Below, piece after piece: positions 38,033 to 49,684 of a DNA stretch of 64,000 nucleotides; positions within the stretch are counted from its first letter, which is position 1, and every line of letters begins with the position of its first letter. A model generated the notes under the pieces. That model ran no database searches, was not told the DNA's origin, and saw only the letters and a list, made by a program, of their open reading frames with translations. A program made the position numbers and the translations under genes. The stretch covers positions 385,204-449,203 of the forward strand of contig NW_001799377.1 in the NCBI RefSeq assembly GCF_000165425.1, in the 5' to 3' direction. This stretch comes from Paramecium tetraurelia (Eukaryota > Ciliophora > Oligohymenophorea > Peniculida > Parameciidae).

Positions 38033-39462
38033 TCAATCATTTTACTCGTCATTCTCCTCGGCAATTTCTTCGGGATATTCATTTTCTCCTTCCTCTCCCT
38101 CTTCATTTAATTACTCAGGATCAATTCCAAATAGATGTAAGTTTTGCTATAGTTTACGATTAAAAAATACGCTAAATATTTCCCTAAATTGATTATTTTC
38201 ATTTGCTAATTTATCGACTTCCTCTTATAATTATTGTTTTTCATCACTCATATGTTGATAGAGTTATTTGAAGTTTTCAATTAAATCTAAATATTTAAGT
38301 AAAGTGCTAACCTTCCAATTTGCGAATCTCCTCATCTTTAGCTTCTAATTATTAAGCTAATTCTTATATGACTTCATCTTTCTCATTGTCTTAGCTCTTG
38401 ACTGACTTCTTATTTGATGACTGTTGTTTCTACTTTGAACTGCTTGCCAACTTATCTTATAATTCTTGAAAAGCCTCTTAGTTGTCCTATAATTATTGCT
38501 GCAATTATTCTATAATTTGATCTTTCATTTATGACTCCTATTACAGTTACTCTATCATGGATTGAATTTCTTCCTAAAGAGTAGAAATGTTTAAATACTA
38601 AATTGTATTCTTATGCAATATTTTCTAACTCTTCTGTTTTCTCCTTTAATGCTTATTCCAACTTTTTAATTTAATCTTATTATTATTTTTTAACCTTATT
38701 AACTTCATCTTATAACTGCTTGTTTGCTTAATTGATTTTATTGTTAAGATTTCTATTTTCATCAGTCAATTATTGAATTTTCTATTTATCATCTTTTGAT
38801 CTTTATTCTTAGTCCTGCTCAACTTTTTATCTACAAATATGTTTTAAGACATTACAATTTTCTTTATAATTCCTTCTCTTTATCTTTTGCCAATTACAAC
38901 TCAGCTCTCAATCTTTCTGTTTATTATTGTTCTTCCTTTAATTAATTAATAATTGATTAGGATCCTCTATCTTGATCCTGATTGAATTTCTAGTTTGATG
39001 AATAAGGCCTTTTATCACCTGATATATATTACTGATCAACTCTCTTATCATTACTATCGATCTTCTTCTCCAGATAGTCATGTTTATTGTTGACGCGATT
39101 GACATCGAATGTTTTAGAGTAATCTTATTTTTTAGAATCGTTGCTCAAATAGTCCTTAGTTGGAACCTGGCCTGCGGGTTTGATTTCATTTTTTTTGAAA
39201 GAATTTCTCTAATCATTTTTCTGAGGAACGGGAGCAAAACCTTAGCTTTTCTAGTACATTTCTAAATTTTGAATTAAGGTATGATACCCTAATAAGGTAT
39301 AATTTCAGTTTTATGTTACTAATCTATTGGCCCAGATCGATTGTGAATTTAGGAATCACATGAGTAACATAATCGAAAAGTTTACCCATATCTACATTAA
39401 TTGCACTTGATTGTGGCAGGTCTTGATTGGCATTTCTAACACTTAACAAAGAGAGATTGCAT
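38033..39462 (-). CDS. B-box zinc-finger plus long coiled-coil protein, 442 aa
   Basis: The first 60 residues form a B-box-like finger: KCQKCQSRPATIKCNQC, then FRLCYSCDSQIHNRSG and QQHKTEII. This spacing (CxxC...CxxC...CxxC..H...H) resembles the plant CONSTANS-type B-box. A 26-nt intron (39287-39262) splices the finger onto a basic linker (MYQKSYGFAPVPQKN) and then a long coiled coil of about 270 residues, interrupted by three 25-nt introns (38855-38831, 38598-38574, 38311-38287). The C-terminus is acidic, ending EEIAEENDEQND. Total length is exactly 443 codons. B-box/coiled-coil proteins usually assemble complexes, as in TRIM proteins, but no RING is present here. Confidence 0.8.
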
Positions 39463-39676
39463 ATCTATTTTTCAAAAATATAAATACTGTATAAGTTATT
39501 GATAAAACAAATTTGAATTTTTATTTTATCATTCACTTCATAAATCTAAGAGAATATATTAATTTATAATTATTGGAACCAGGAATTCTGCTTAAATAAC
39601 CTACAAACCATCGAAATGCGTAAGAAATACTTAAGTAATAACCCAATTTAATATTTATAAAATATAAATATATAAT

Positions 39677-40541
39677 ATGATAAATAAAATCAAAGAGTAC
39701 ATCTCCAGCACACAACCTGTTGTTGATGCCTTAAAGGATCTGCACATCTATTCAAATGACAACCAATTCCAATCTCAATAACTAATCTCAAACAGATTAA
39801 GACCATTCTTTGAAAGTTAATAACGTAAGGTATGATTAATAAAAAATAATTTAGAAACTGTTTTTATAATCATTATTTGAAGAAGTCGAAAAAGAGAGCG
39901 TTTAGGAAGGCAATTTGTAAAGAAAATTTAAAATATTATTACTGTTGCACATCATCCTAAGCTCCTAAGTTGGTCGTTCAGAATTATCAAAAATCTTGAT
40001 TTCCAAACAATTGAACTTAAAAACCCCAAATTAAATTACCTCCAAATTAGGTTTGGTCTGTCAATAATATTATCATTATCTCTATAAATTGGCATCCCAA
40101 ACCACATTTATTCATGAAGAAGTCGTTGATGGAGATCTGCTATTGTACTTTACTCTATCCAATCAATGCTATATCGGAATGAGTATGCAAAAGATTATTG
40201 AAAATGTTGACTCATTCCAATCTAATCTCTTATTGGCAAACATTATCAAGTTCATCTATTATGATTTACAAGACATCTTTATATTCATCTTGAAAGACAT
40301 CAAAAGTCTTATAGAGAACAAAGAAGATATCCAGTATTCCAAAGAACAAATGCTGGAACTCTACAAAGAAGTAATGTAAATTATATTAATAAACTCTAGT
40401 GTTAGATCCTATAAACGAGAATGCTAGAATTCTATCGTTTCAACAGACATTTTGAACATTTTCAATAGATTATGCCTCCTTATTCTTTGCCAATCAATAA
40501 GGAATCAATAGGTTAGCTATATAGTAGTTAACCAAAAGTGA
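39677..40541 (+). CDS. Hypothetical helical protein, 279 aa
   Basis: MINKIKEYISSTQPVVDALK begins the protein. A 25-nt intron (39830-39854) and a frame of exactly 280 codons follow. The sequence is Leu/Ile/Lys-rich and mostly helical, with text such as KFKILLLLHIILSSQVGRSE, EEVVDGDLLLYFTLSNQCYI and LANIIKFIYYDLQDIFIFIL. The hydrophobic runs contain charged residues, so buried helices of a soluble protein are more likely than membrane spans. No family is recognised. It is convergent with the eS6 gene. Confidence 0.6.
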
Positions 40542-40746
40542 ATTCATTGCAACAAATAATAAATTTGAAAGAAAATCAACTTGATAGGTAGTAGCCACAA
40601 ACATCAAAATAGAAAAACTCGCAAAAATTTGAGTTTCAAGAGAAGTGGAGAAAAAAATAGGATTCAACAGAATTTTTATTCTCAAATTGATATTTTATTG
40701 AATTATAAATTTTTTTATGTAATGTACTTTATTTATAATATCATTT

Positions 40747-41752
40747 TCATTTCTTGGCTTTGGTGGTGGTGGTTGGAGCTTTTTGAGTTGGTTATGGGGC
40801 TGTCTTAGCTGGGGCTGTCTTGGCTGGAGCTGTTGTTTTTGCTGGAGCTGCAGCCTTGACTGGAGCTTAAGCTTTAGTTTGAGTGGCTTATTTTCCACCT
40901 TATGCTGGTTTGGTTGTAGCCTTGGTATCCTTAGCCTTAAAAATTGATGTTAATGATTACCTTTGGTTATTCTTTAACCTTTTCCTTGATTTCAGATGAT
41001 GCTTTTCTGTGTTTCTTGTGAGCCTCGTGAACATCATGAGCTAATTTTTTATATGCTTCCAATGCTTATTTGGCTTTGGTTCTTCTGGCTTATTCAGTCT
41101 TCTTTTGAATGGTCTTTCTTCTCAATCTTGATTCAGTAACAAGTCTTTGGATCTTTGGAGCCTTTTATCTCTTCTTTCCGTACCTTTGTGGTCCATGTTC
41201 TTCTGATGAGATTCTTTTTAAGACAATAGCAACACCCGGTCTGCTTTTTTGAATCCAAACAATCTTCTTAATTTGGTCAATCTCTTTGGACCCAATCTTC
41301 TTGGGACGTTTTGATCTGTAAGTCCAGCAATTTCATTGGCACCCTTCTTAACAACTTGTAAGGCAAGGACTCTAATATCTTAACCGACAATGCATCCTCT
41401 AATTGATTTTCTCTTCATCTCTCCGTCCTTTCTAGGTCTGTAACCCTTGTGTCCCTTTCTCATGAGAATTCTGACTCTTCCCTTGAAGAGGACTCCTTGT
41501 CTCATTGGGAAAAACCTTGTTTGTCGTTACCACCTGTAAATCTTTAACACATATTCCTTTATAATTCTTCACCGCAAGTTGTCTGCTTCTACAACTTGTC
41601 CCATTCTCTTGTCAAAGAAGATTGAGCTAAGGAATTCCATAGAAATTTTTACCATTTCTTGTCATCATCAATTTCGACTGTCTTTTAAGCACCAGTTAAG
41701 GGATAGGAAATATTGAACTAAACAAAGCATATTTTGTATATGTTACCTTCAT
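40747..41752 (-). CDS. RPS6: 40S ribosomal protein eS6 with disturbed reading frame
   Basis: eS6 is a 40S ribosomal protein and S6-kinase target. A 29-nt intron (41746-41718) follows the second codon, giving [20 protein letters not shown]; a 26-nt intron (41652-41627) precedes [16 protein letters not shown]. The conserved middle follows: [72 protein letters not shown]. Between about 41500 and 41590, several one- or two-base extra letters break the frame (after VEADNL, in the KGYVLKI part, and at GF/PM), and another break lies near 41265. No GT/AG pairs explain them. The C-terminus is a Lys/Ala/Pro tail with a third intron at 40960-40936. The family is certain; gene, pseudogene or assembly error is not. 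Confidence 0.85.
40757..40870. repeat. Ala-Pro-Lys-Thr codon repeats in eS6 tail
   Basis: The plus strand repeats GCTGGAGCTG/GCTGTCTTGGCTG-like units. On the minus strand they code [18 protein letters not shown]-type text at the end of the eS6 reading frame. The units are imperfect and GC-richer than the surroundings. Confidence 0.6.
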
Positions 41753-42995
41753 AAAAATCTTTGGATTTTTTAAATTAGATTTAAAATTATGTGTTTCACA
41801 ATTTAATATTATCAAAGAGAGCACCACATCAATATGTATATATAAATATATTACAGAAAACCAAAGGATCACACACATTCCTGTTTCTACTTAAACACCA
41901 ATACCATTGTCTCATGAATTAAGTCTAATCATTTATAATACTAACGAGTCCATACAGAATCATTAAAGCACCTATCGCTTTCATCCTGCAAGATATTCTC
42001 TGTCAAATGAGCCTTCTCTTCATTTCAGCCCCTTAAGGAAAACTAGGTCTAAAAATATACAACTTTTTGTAATTATATTTTTATCAATTGTTATCTAAAT
42101 TATCGTTTCCTATTAAGCTACTGTCTTCTCTTTATTAAATTATATCAGCCTTGATACAAAAATCTTCTCTTGTTAAAATTATAACCAATAACTCTTAATG
42201 AGGGTTCCAAAAATAATAGTAATTTCTGCACTTATATTATTTATCTAATGATTGTTTGAAAATCTTTATATTCTAAATTTGAATAAATTAAGATTTTCAT
42301 TAACTTTTAATTGATCTAGTGATTAGTTGACTATGGTAATTTGAAAAATATAATTTTCTATTTTTATAGTTTATTTTGCAATTTTCTTTTGAATTTCTAA
42401 GGACTGGTCAATTTTATGATCATTCCAACTAAAGCAAAATACAAAATTGGAGTAATTTTATTGGATATAAAGGTTATCTGTTATGTCTAGTAAACATGTG
42501 ACTAATAATATTAAATCAAAAGAACACAGTGTTTTTCAAAGTGGACTATTGTTATTAGTATTTGGAAATATGAACCTACACATATTATATTTTATCCCCA
42601 GTACAATGATTTCTTTAATACTTTTCTTTATTAATTTGAAATGGTTTAAATTTTATCTATGCAAATAATTTATCGTCGTTATAGATTTATAAATAATGAA
42701 TCTATCTACTTTCCATATATAGATTGTTGTTATTCATTTATCCTTTCTTTTGATAATTATATTATTGCTTTACACAATCATATTTATTAAATGCAGTGTA
42801 ATTTTCATCTTATTTATATAATTATTCTAATTGTTATTGAATTATTTCAAATTCACTTAGTTATATCATTGTTTTAAGTATTAATTATTGATTATAGATC
42901 TATTCTAGAACAGTTATTGGTATTTAAAAGGATCAAAAATAGTTTTTAGATATTTGTATTTATTTTATTAGGATATTTGTTATAAATATTTTGAA
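41753..42995. other. No convincing gene
   Basis: This interval lies upstream of eS6 and of the MGC gene, which point away from each other. A minus-strand reading beginning MKAIGALMILYGLVSIIN near 41986 has a signal-peptide look but is short. A plus-strand hydrophobic frame from 42483 runs into the MGC gene in frame, but its composition looks like translated AT-rich DNA. Neither is called. Confidence 0.35.
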
Positions 42996-43293
42996 ATGGG
43001 ATGTTTTTAGTCTAGAAATGAAAAATTGATTGAAGAACAAAAAGAACAAGCAGCGATGAATGAATAGGATAAAAGTACTTGAATTTCATTTATTAATAGA
43101 TAATAATTTAGATTTAGTGAGTTGTTCATGTTCAGAGAGTGCCATTAGTTAAAACAAATCTACTAAGAAGGTTTCAATAGAAGAATGCCGTAATTCTTTT
43201 AATAAAAGTATTGATTTGATGGAAGAGGTGAATAAGAAATTGGAAGCATTTTCAGGAAATGATTCAGATTTATCAGATAGCGAATTAAATTGA
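42996..43293 (+). CDS. Small MGC lipidation-motif protein, 90 aa
   Basis: MGCFQSRNEKLIEEQKEQAA starts a 91-codon frame with one 25-nt intron (43075-43099). Gly2-Cys3 is a standard N-myristoylation plus palmitoylation signal, so the protein is probably attached to the plasma or ciliary membrane. The rest is polar and helical, with SCSCSESAISQN and an acidic Ser-rich end (GNDSDLSDSELN). It resembles in style the MGN protein at 13179-13568, although the sequences are not evidently homologous. No known family. Confidence 0.65.
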
Positions 43294-43343
43294 TAATGCA
43301 ATACATATACTGAATGTTGATATAATTAAATATACAATTATGA

Positions 43344-46180
43344 TCATTAATTTGCTGATTCAATAATCTCTTCATATTTCTTGATACTTAAGTTAATATT
43401 TCCTAATTGAAGTGACAAGGCTCCATCTGAATAATTGTTTAACGACTCATAAATTGGTTTAACAATGACTTTTAAGAATCCAGCTTCATTCTTTGCATAC
43501 TAAACTTCGTTATCTAAATTACGTAGATATGGTGTTTAAGCAATGCCAATGATATCCTCTAATTAGGACTAATTTAGATGATAATTCAGAATATTACTTA
43601 AGCCTAAAATTCCTTTCTTAATCTTTCACTCCATGCTCTTGCTACCTGATATTGTTTTGCCGCACCAAAGAAATCAGCTGCATGTGTTAAGAACCCACTT
43701 AGTAATAGTTTATTTTCTTCAGTTTCTAAAGTATTATTATGTATATGTACCAAAAATTTTGGGATCTCCTTTAGATTATCCAAATCGAATTTCAATATCA
43801 TTTAACAGATTAAAGTGATACTGATTATCAGTAGCCAAAATATTATTTACAACATATTTTCTTATGGTTATTCTATCCTATTTTGGTATTGTGCCAAAAA
43901 AGTCACATTGTTTGTGTGCTAATAATTTATAAGTTACTGCAACATGATGATTTTCAAGAACTGACTTATCATTGTATAGTAATGCTAGTTTAGTTTAAGC
44001 ATTCACTTAAAATAAATTAGTAGTTCCAGAATGATCTACATCATGACACAATCCAGCAAAAGTCATAGCATATCTTTACAAATCTGAAAAATAGCAGCCA
44101 AATTTTTAATGATGACCAAATAAATAACATCCATGCATAACATTGACTCCATGAGTAAAGTTGTGAAATGGATTCGATTTTTTATTATACTTATATTTCA
44201 ACACTGTTATGAAATTAATAAATTCTTTAGTCAGCAAAGGATACTACTTTGTATATTCGCACATGTGAAATAGGTTATAAGCAATGATGAATTTATTTTT
44301 ATACATTTTCTTATTTAGTAGGTTAAATTCGTAATCTAGTAATTTTTACTATAAATTTGGGTCTATTGCAATTCTTCTAAGTTCAGGATTTTTGTTATCT
44401 TCTTCATCCTTCTTGTTCAAGAATGTTTATAATTTTTTTGTCGCCTATTTCATAGTATAACTTCGATATTTCTCTAAGTCTTAATCATGATCTTGATTAT
44501 GAGTTTAAGTAATTCTATTCCTGTCCTAGTCTGGAAGGTACATAACTAAGGCTGATTATCTGAGAAATTGATTTTCCATCATTAGCTATTTCGATTTAAA
44601 GGCCAAGGTTGCCTTTCTTATTGTAAGTAAGATCTTCACTTTGTTCCTAAATATCCTAAATAATTCAGCCAGGGGTCTATGTATTGAGAATGATTTATTT
44701 ACCTTTTCACCTAGATGTTAAATAAAAAGATGGATATTTATTTGATTTGCTGTTTAAATCCTCTTTCTATCTTTAAGGAGAACTTAAAAAAGCCATCATT
44801 AAATTCCAAATGATCGTTTGGAGAGTCAATAATCTCTTTTACTTTTTAAATAATGGTGGGGTTTTAATCAAATATTTTATAAATGGGATCCCCATAATTG
44901 ATTTCTTTGGGTAGACTATATTTTGAACTAGATTGATAATATTTCTATTAAATACACAAATTGATCGTGGTTCCATTGAACGGTCATGTAATATAGGTTC
45001 AGGTAATTGTTGAAGAATAAACACATAATCATTTCATTGTGTTAAGTAACCTGTTAGAATGATTCTAATAGGTCTTTTTTTGATTTCAGTTTTTTCTTAT
45101 ATTTTTTGATTGACTTTTTAAAGGTGCTTTTGACTTTATCTACTAATTGAAGTGATAGTTTGCCTTCTAATTCGATGCCAATAATATCTAAATCGCTTGA
45201 AAGTAGTATTAATAAATAATTAGAAACAGTCTGTTGTTTGGTCAATTCCTTTTCGAACTGACACAATAAATTTGATAAATTAAACTATTGCATGATCTAG
45301 ACTAATATTTGGAACATCAATTTATAATTATACAATAAAATGGTTTTGGAGACTAATTATAGAATTTCTGTTCTAATGGATTACATCTTCTTTAATCCTA
45401 CAATTTAGTAACCTTAGTAAATCAAATTGATAAATTTATCATAAAGAAAAGTAGCCATGAAATACTATGAATAAGTTTTATTGACATTGTCGCTAAAAGT
45501 CAAAAATAGGACAGCATGCTGTGAGATGATGTACTACTTTGGGAGATTGTGAGTTTTCAGTAAAGAGTGATGTTCTGTTGAGGTGTTGTTTAGTTGATGA
45601 GCATTTTATTTGTGTGCCCAAGAACTAATTTTGTATTCTTCTTTAAAGAATCTGAAATCGAAATTATTTGTAAGAATAACACATTAATGTCCTTCTTCAA
45701 ATTGAATCAAATAAAATTCTTCCACATAAAATTGTTTTAAGACTATTTTGATCAAATCTTTAACTTCTTGCAAGTGATGTTGTGCTTTAAAGCATTCCTC
45801 ATAAATTTCGTTCATGTTGGTCTAAAATAATTGATATCAATTGGAATACCTTGATATCTCTATAAAATTCCTTTATTTTCCCTTTCAATTACGAATTGAC
45901 ACTGACAACAGATTCACTAAGTTAATTGAAAATAAAAGTACAAATATGATTTAATTATATGTTCGCATCCATTTCTATCATTGAGAATGATTGAAACTCC
46001 TGAGAGAAAATCATTTTAAGACAAACCCTTTTCATAATCCACAAATAGTTATTTCAATTCAGCATTATCATTAATGGCATAATCGCAAAGACGAGTATAT
46101 TGATCAGGTGTTATTAATTTTTTATTTTTCAGACTTATTAGTAGAGCAGTTAATCGACTTGATTAAGCTAAATAACTCAT
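43344..46180 (-). CDS. 3',5'-cyclic nucleotide phosphodiesterase, about 900 aa
   Basis: Class I PDEs hydrolyse cAMP or cGMP. The catalytic domain fills the C-terminal third: NPFHNFTHGVNVMHGCYLFG, GLCHDVDHSGTTNLFQ (the HDxDH metal site), LATDNQYHFNLL and GFLTHAADFFGAAKQYQVAR. N-terminal text such as EEFYLIQFEEGHQCVILTNN suggests GAF- or PAS-like sensor domains, unconfirmed. Introns are at 45941-45917 (25 nt), 45849-45822 (28), 44955-44928 (28), 44702-44677 (26) and 43597-43569 (29). After removing them one base is left over, and it falls near 43800 where the frame slips by one between YHFNLLN and ILKFDLDNLKEIPKF. No membrane segment is seen. The start at 46180 gives MSYLAQSSRLTALLISLKNK. Confidence 0.85.
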
Positions 46181-46370
46181 ATAATTATATTATAATATTT
46201 TTATAAAAGTTATGATAACTTACAAATTAAGCCAGAAAGATGATGGATGATTAATCCATTTTCATTACTCCCAAATACTCCAATGGCTAATGAAAATTAT
46301 GAAGTGGTTCTATAATAGATAATTTATATATATAAAAATAGTTAAACTTAAAACAAATCTATACTTTTTT

Positions 46371-47555
46371 TCACTATTAAATTTATCTTTCCCTAACTGA
46401 ATTAATTTTATTAACCATATTTAATTTCCAATTCCTCGTTTTTGGAGAGATCAGTTCCTTGTCAATTTATTGAAAATCACTTGAAGATAAAAATGTATTA
46501 GATACTGTTTGAATGTAGTCATGAATTAGCCCTAGAAGGCAGGAGTTGTAAGCACTTGGGTTGCTTTTGGTTGTGGACTTAATGGATAATAGTCGATTGA
46601 TGCTCGTTATTTGGTAAAGAAGATATCAGAATTGGAAATTGGATTCCTATCATAATCTATTGGTTGTACAATTTAGAATAACTATTTTTGAAATTTGGTA
46701 ATCGTTCATAATGCTGATGCCATTTATAGTCTAGATTATAATTGGAATTTCCATTCAATTGCAACTTTCCTGTTGTGGAATTACTTGGTGCCTTCATTAA
46801 TTCTGGTATTTCTGGTTGTTTGAAGTTGATGTGATTAGCCTAATGATTACAAAATTAATGAACACTTTATATGTGGTTAATGCAGCCAAGGCAAGGACAC
46901 TTCGTTCTGAGGTAGGCTTGAATGATTGGGTAATATCATTGGGTATTGGTTTCTAAAAATACTATTTGTAAGTAGTAGTATTTTAATTTTGCGAACTGTA
47001 TTATTTATAATCTTCATATATTCTGGAGTCTATTCCTATTTTTCGATCCACAGATTTCAGAGTGAAATCTTTCGAATATTGTGTTTAAAACTTTTAGGGT
47101 AAAACAAAACGTGACATATTCAAGTCTCCAATAGCCCTTTCCTACAAGTATAATCCTAGTAGGTTATAAAAATAATCTTTGTTATCCTCCAATAATTTCT
47201 CGACGGTAGTTTCTAGCAATAATTCTTGTGGGATGATTTCTAGCCAAATTGGATCAGTGGGGGGGATTTCAATACCATCAAATACATCCTAAGAAATACA
47301 AGGAATGGAATTCGAGGTCTAAGAGCCAATATTACTATGGGACTTGATTGTGATTGTCTCAGTTTTATCTGTTTTCTACGATTTATCATCTTTTTATGAG
47401 ACATCCTAATTTCCTTTTTGAGGCAGTTGATTCAGCGTATTGTTGCATATTTTCTTATTCTTCTTTTTTAAAAGAATAGTTTTTCGAGAGAGTTGCGGTC
47501 CTATAATGTTTGGAGTATTATTGGATAGAACTTATCGTAATTAATCTGATATCAT
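46371..47555 (-). CDS. Polar protein, 369 aa, unknown function
   Basis: MISDQLRQVLSNNTPNIIGP begins the protein, followed by a Lys-rich stretch (KTILLKKKNKKICNN). A folded-looking segment comes next (PTDPIWLEIIPQELLLETTV, NKDYFYNLLGLYLQERAIGD), then Gln/Ser/Asn-rich text. Three introns (46865-46840, 26 nt; 46669-46647, 23 nt; 46505-46480, 26 nt) yield exactly 370 codons. The end reads KINSVRERQIQQ. No catalytic motif, signal or membrane segment is visible and I do not recognise a family. Confidence 0.7.
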
Positions 47556-47882
47556 ATTTATTTGATATTTTATGTTTCATCTTTTGATTAGATTTAAAAA
47601 GATAATACAATTATATGATGAAAATCACATAAAAATAGAGATGATTTGATAAACTTCATTAATTTTTGTTAGATGGAATGTCGTTTAACAAATTTGAGAC
47701 AAATAACAGTGAATGAAGAAGGGCTGGGACATAGTGTGGTTAAGTAACAGAATGCAAATTGAGTTTGAGATTTACTTCGATTAAGGAAGAGTAGTATTAG
47801 TATGAAATAGTTTAGAAATAATAATATTAGATTTCTATGCAAACTTAATATTATTTTAATTATTAGAAAAACGACTTATATA

Positions 47883-48122
47883 ATGAAAGTCATAATTGCC
47901 TTGCTCTTAATATCGTTAGTGTTAGCCGAACCTAATTTAGTGGGACAGGAATCATAAGCTAAAATTCATACATTTTTAGGGAAGGAGAACTGCAGTGATT
48001 GCGAAGTGAAGGGAGGTTCATATTGTGAAATCAGAACAAATACTTATGTATGTTGCAGAAGCGATGATCAATGTTAAAAAGGAGTGGGCTGCTTATAAGC
48101 ATTTACTGGCATCATATGTTGA
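47883..48122 (+). CDS. Secreted cysteine-rich peptide, 79 aa
   Basis: The intronless 80-codon frame starts MKVIIALLLISLVLAEPN, a textbook signal peptide with likely cleavage after LVLA. The mature part of about 64 residues has eight Cys, in CSDCEVKGG, YCEIR, VCCRSDDQC, GCLQAF and the final C. This suggests four disulfides and a compact extracellular or granule-stored fold. No known family could be assigned by eye. The gene stands alone between two minus-strand genes, 41 bases from the end of the RING gene. Confidence 0.75.
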
Positions 48123-48163
48123 AAAAATCATCATTTAATATTAAATATATATATATATGCATT

Positions 48164-49583
48164 TCATTTAAGCCAATCAATTACTTGATTTAATTCTTCT
48201 TCAGACCAATCCCAAAGATCTTTAAATTTGTTGTCAGTGAATTTTTCTAAGAATGAAGTAAATAGGCCTCTCATCTTGATTTCTTAGATTGAAGGTATTT
48301 CAGCAAAATCTAATTACTCATCCATATTGTATTAGTCTTGATTGTCATTAGATAGATTTTCAGATTTCTAATCAGATTAGTTTTAATCCTCATTATAACG
48401 ATCATTTTATTGAAATTGTTCTTATTCACTATCTTCAATTTGAATGTCTTCCTCAATGACTTCTTCAACATCAACTTCAAAATCTTATTTATATTTTTCA
48501 CTCAAGATTTCATCGGTTGATTGATTTAGATCAGACTGTTCCATAGATTTGGTTTACTTTAAAAACTCAAGTTATTTTTGCAATTCCAAAATTTTTTCAT
48601 CTTTTTGCTAACTTAATTCAAGAGAACTTCTATAAAGACTTTTCAGACAATTAATGGGAGTATGTTATTCCATGTCATATTATTTGTATACTCTCTTACA
48701 ATATTCACAAATAATGTCCTTAAATTCGCATTGCTTAAAATGTTCATCAATTTCTACGTGTTAAAACTTTTCTTGACACCATTCACATAATATTGGTCTA
48801 CAATTACATTCTTGTAACTAAATTAAATTTCAATTCATACATGCAATTCAATATCCATTCTAAGCTTATCCTCTGAACAATATTTACATTAAACTATGCC
48901 ATATCTACATTCTAATTGATGATCTTCAAAATCTTTACGAAACATAGTCTCATAACAACCGGCATTCTCACAACTCTATTCCTAGTATTAACAATACTGA
49001 TTCTCATGCTTTTCACGAAAGTCATAAGATATAATTTCCTCACATCCTTCTGACTTATTTTTAAATAAATATATACGCTATATCTGCAAGTTAACATCAA
49101 TTTACTTAACAAATTGAGCATTACCTTTGGCACTTTCCCATACATACACTCGTTCCTTTTATTAACTCCCTTTCGACAACATGGACATTATTGATTTACA
49201 CTTTTTTGGAACCTAAAACATTTCTCAATATTAAAGTACCATCTCTCTATGCAAATGCTACAAAAGGCTTGATCACATTCTTTGCAAATCTTGGGATCAA
49301 TGATTATATGAAAACATATTGGACAAATAACTTCATCCAAAAATACTTTGACCTCTTACAAATTTACTATTCTGCTTTGATCTATTAACTATACATCTTG
49401 GTATTAGTCCTCGTAATCAGAATATGAATCAGCTGAATCCTCAAACATGCCCTATCGAACTTAATAATCAGAAAGACTTCTTTGAGAGGTATTGGCAATT
49501 CTTTCTGATTATTCCAAATCCTAAGCCGAAACATAGTCAGAACCGTTCTCCTCCGATTCTTGAATTGCATAAGGATAGTACAT
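48164..49583 (-). CDS. RING plus TRAF-type zinc-finger E3 ligase-like protein, 458 aa
   Basis: After an acidic N-terminus (MYYPYAIQESEENGSDYVSA), a RING finger lies near residues 90-145: VICPICFHIIIDPKIC, CDQAFCSICIERW, then QCPCCRKGVNKRN. TRAF-type fingers follow: NAGCYETMFRKDFEDHQLEC, VQCKYCSEDKL, CNCRPILCEWC, HFKQCEFKDIICEYC. The rest is a coiled coil and a Glu/Gln-rich part, ending EEELNQVIDWLK. Introns at 49124-49105 (20 nt) and 48840-48818 (23 nt) give exactly 459 codons. RING-TRAF proteins are usually ubiquitin ligases or adaptors; the substrate is unknown. Confidence 0.85.
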
Positions 49584-49684
49584 TTTCTCTTTAAATAAAA
49601 ATAAATTTAATCATACATAATGTCAATTTTCGATTTGATAGAAATTATAATATACTGCTCTCATAACTTAATAAATTAAATTAT

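Noticed and set aside
42483-42995. Long hydrophobic plus-strand frame leading in frame into the MGC gene
   Set aside because: Composition is what translated AT-rich DNA gives (Ile/Leu/Phe/Tyr/Lys), no splice or domain support, and Met-Gly-Cys is a much better start.
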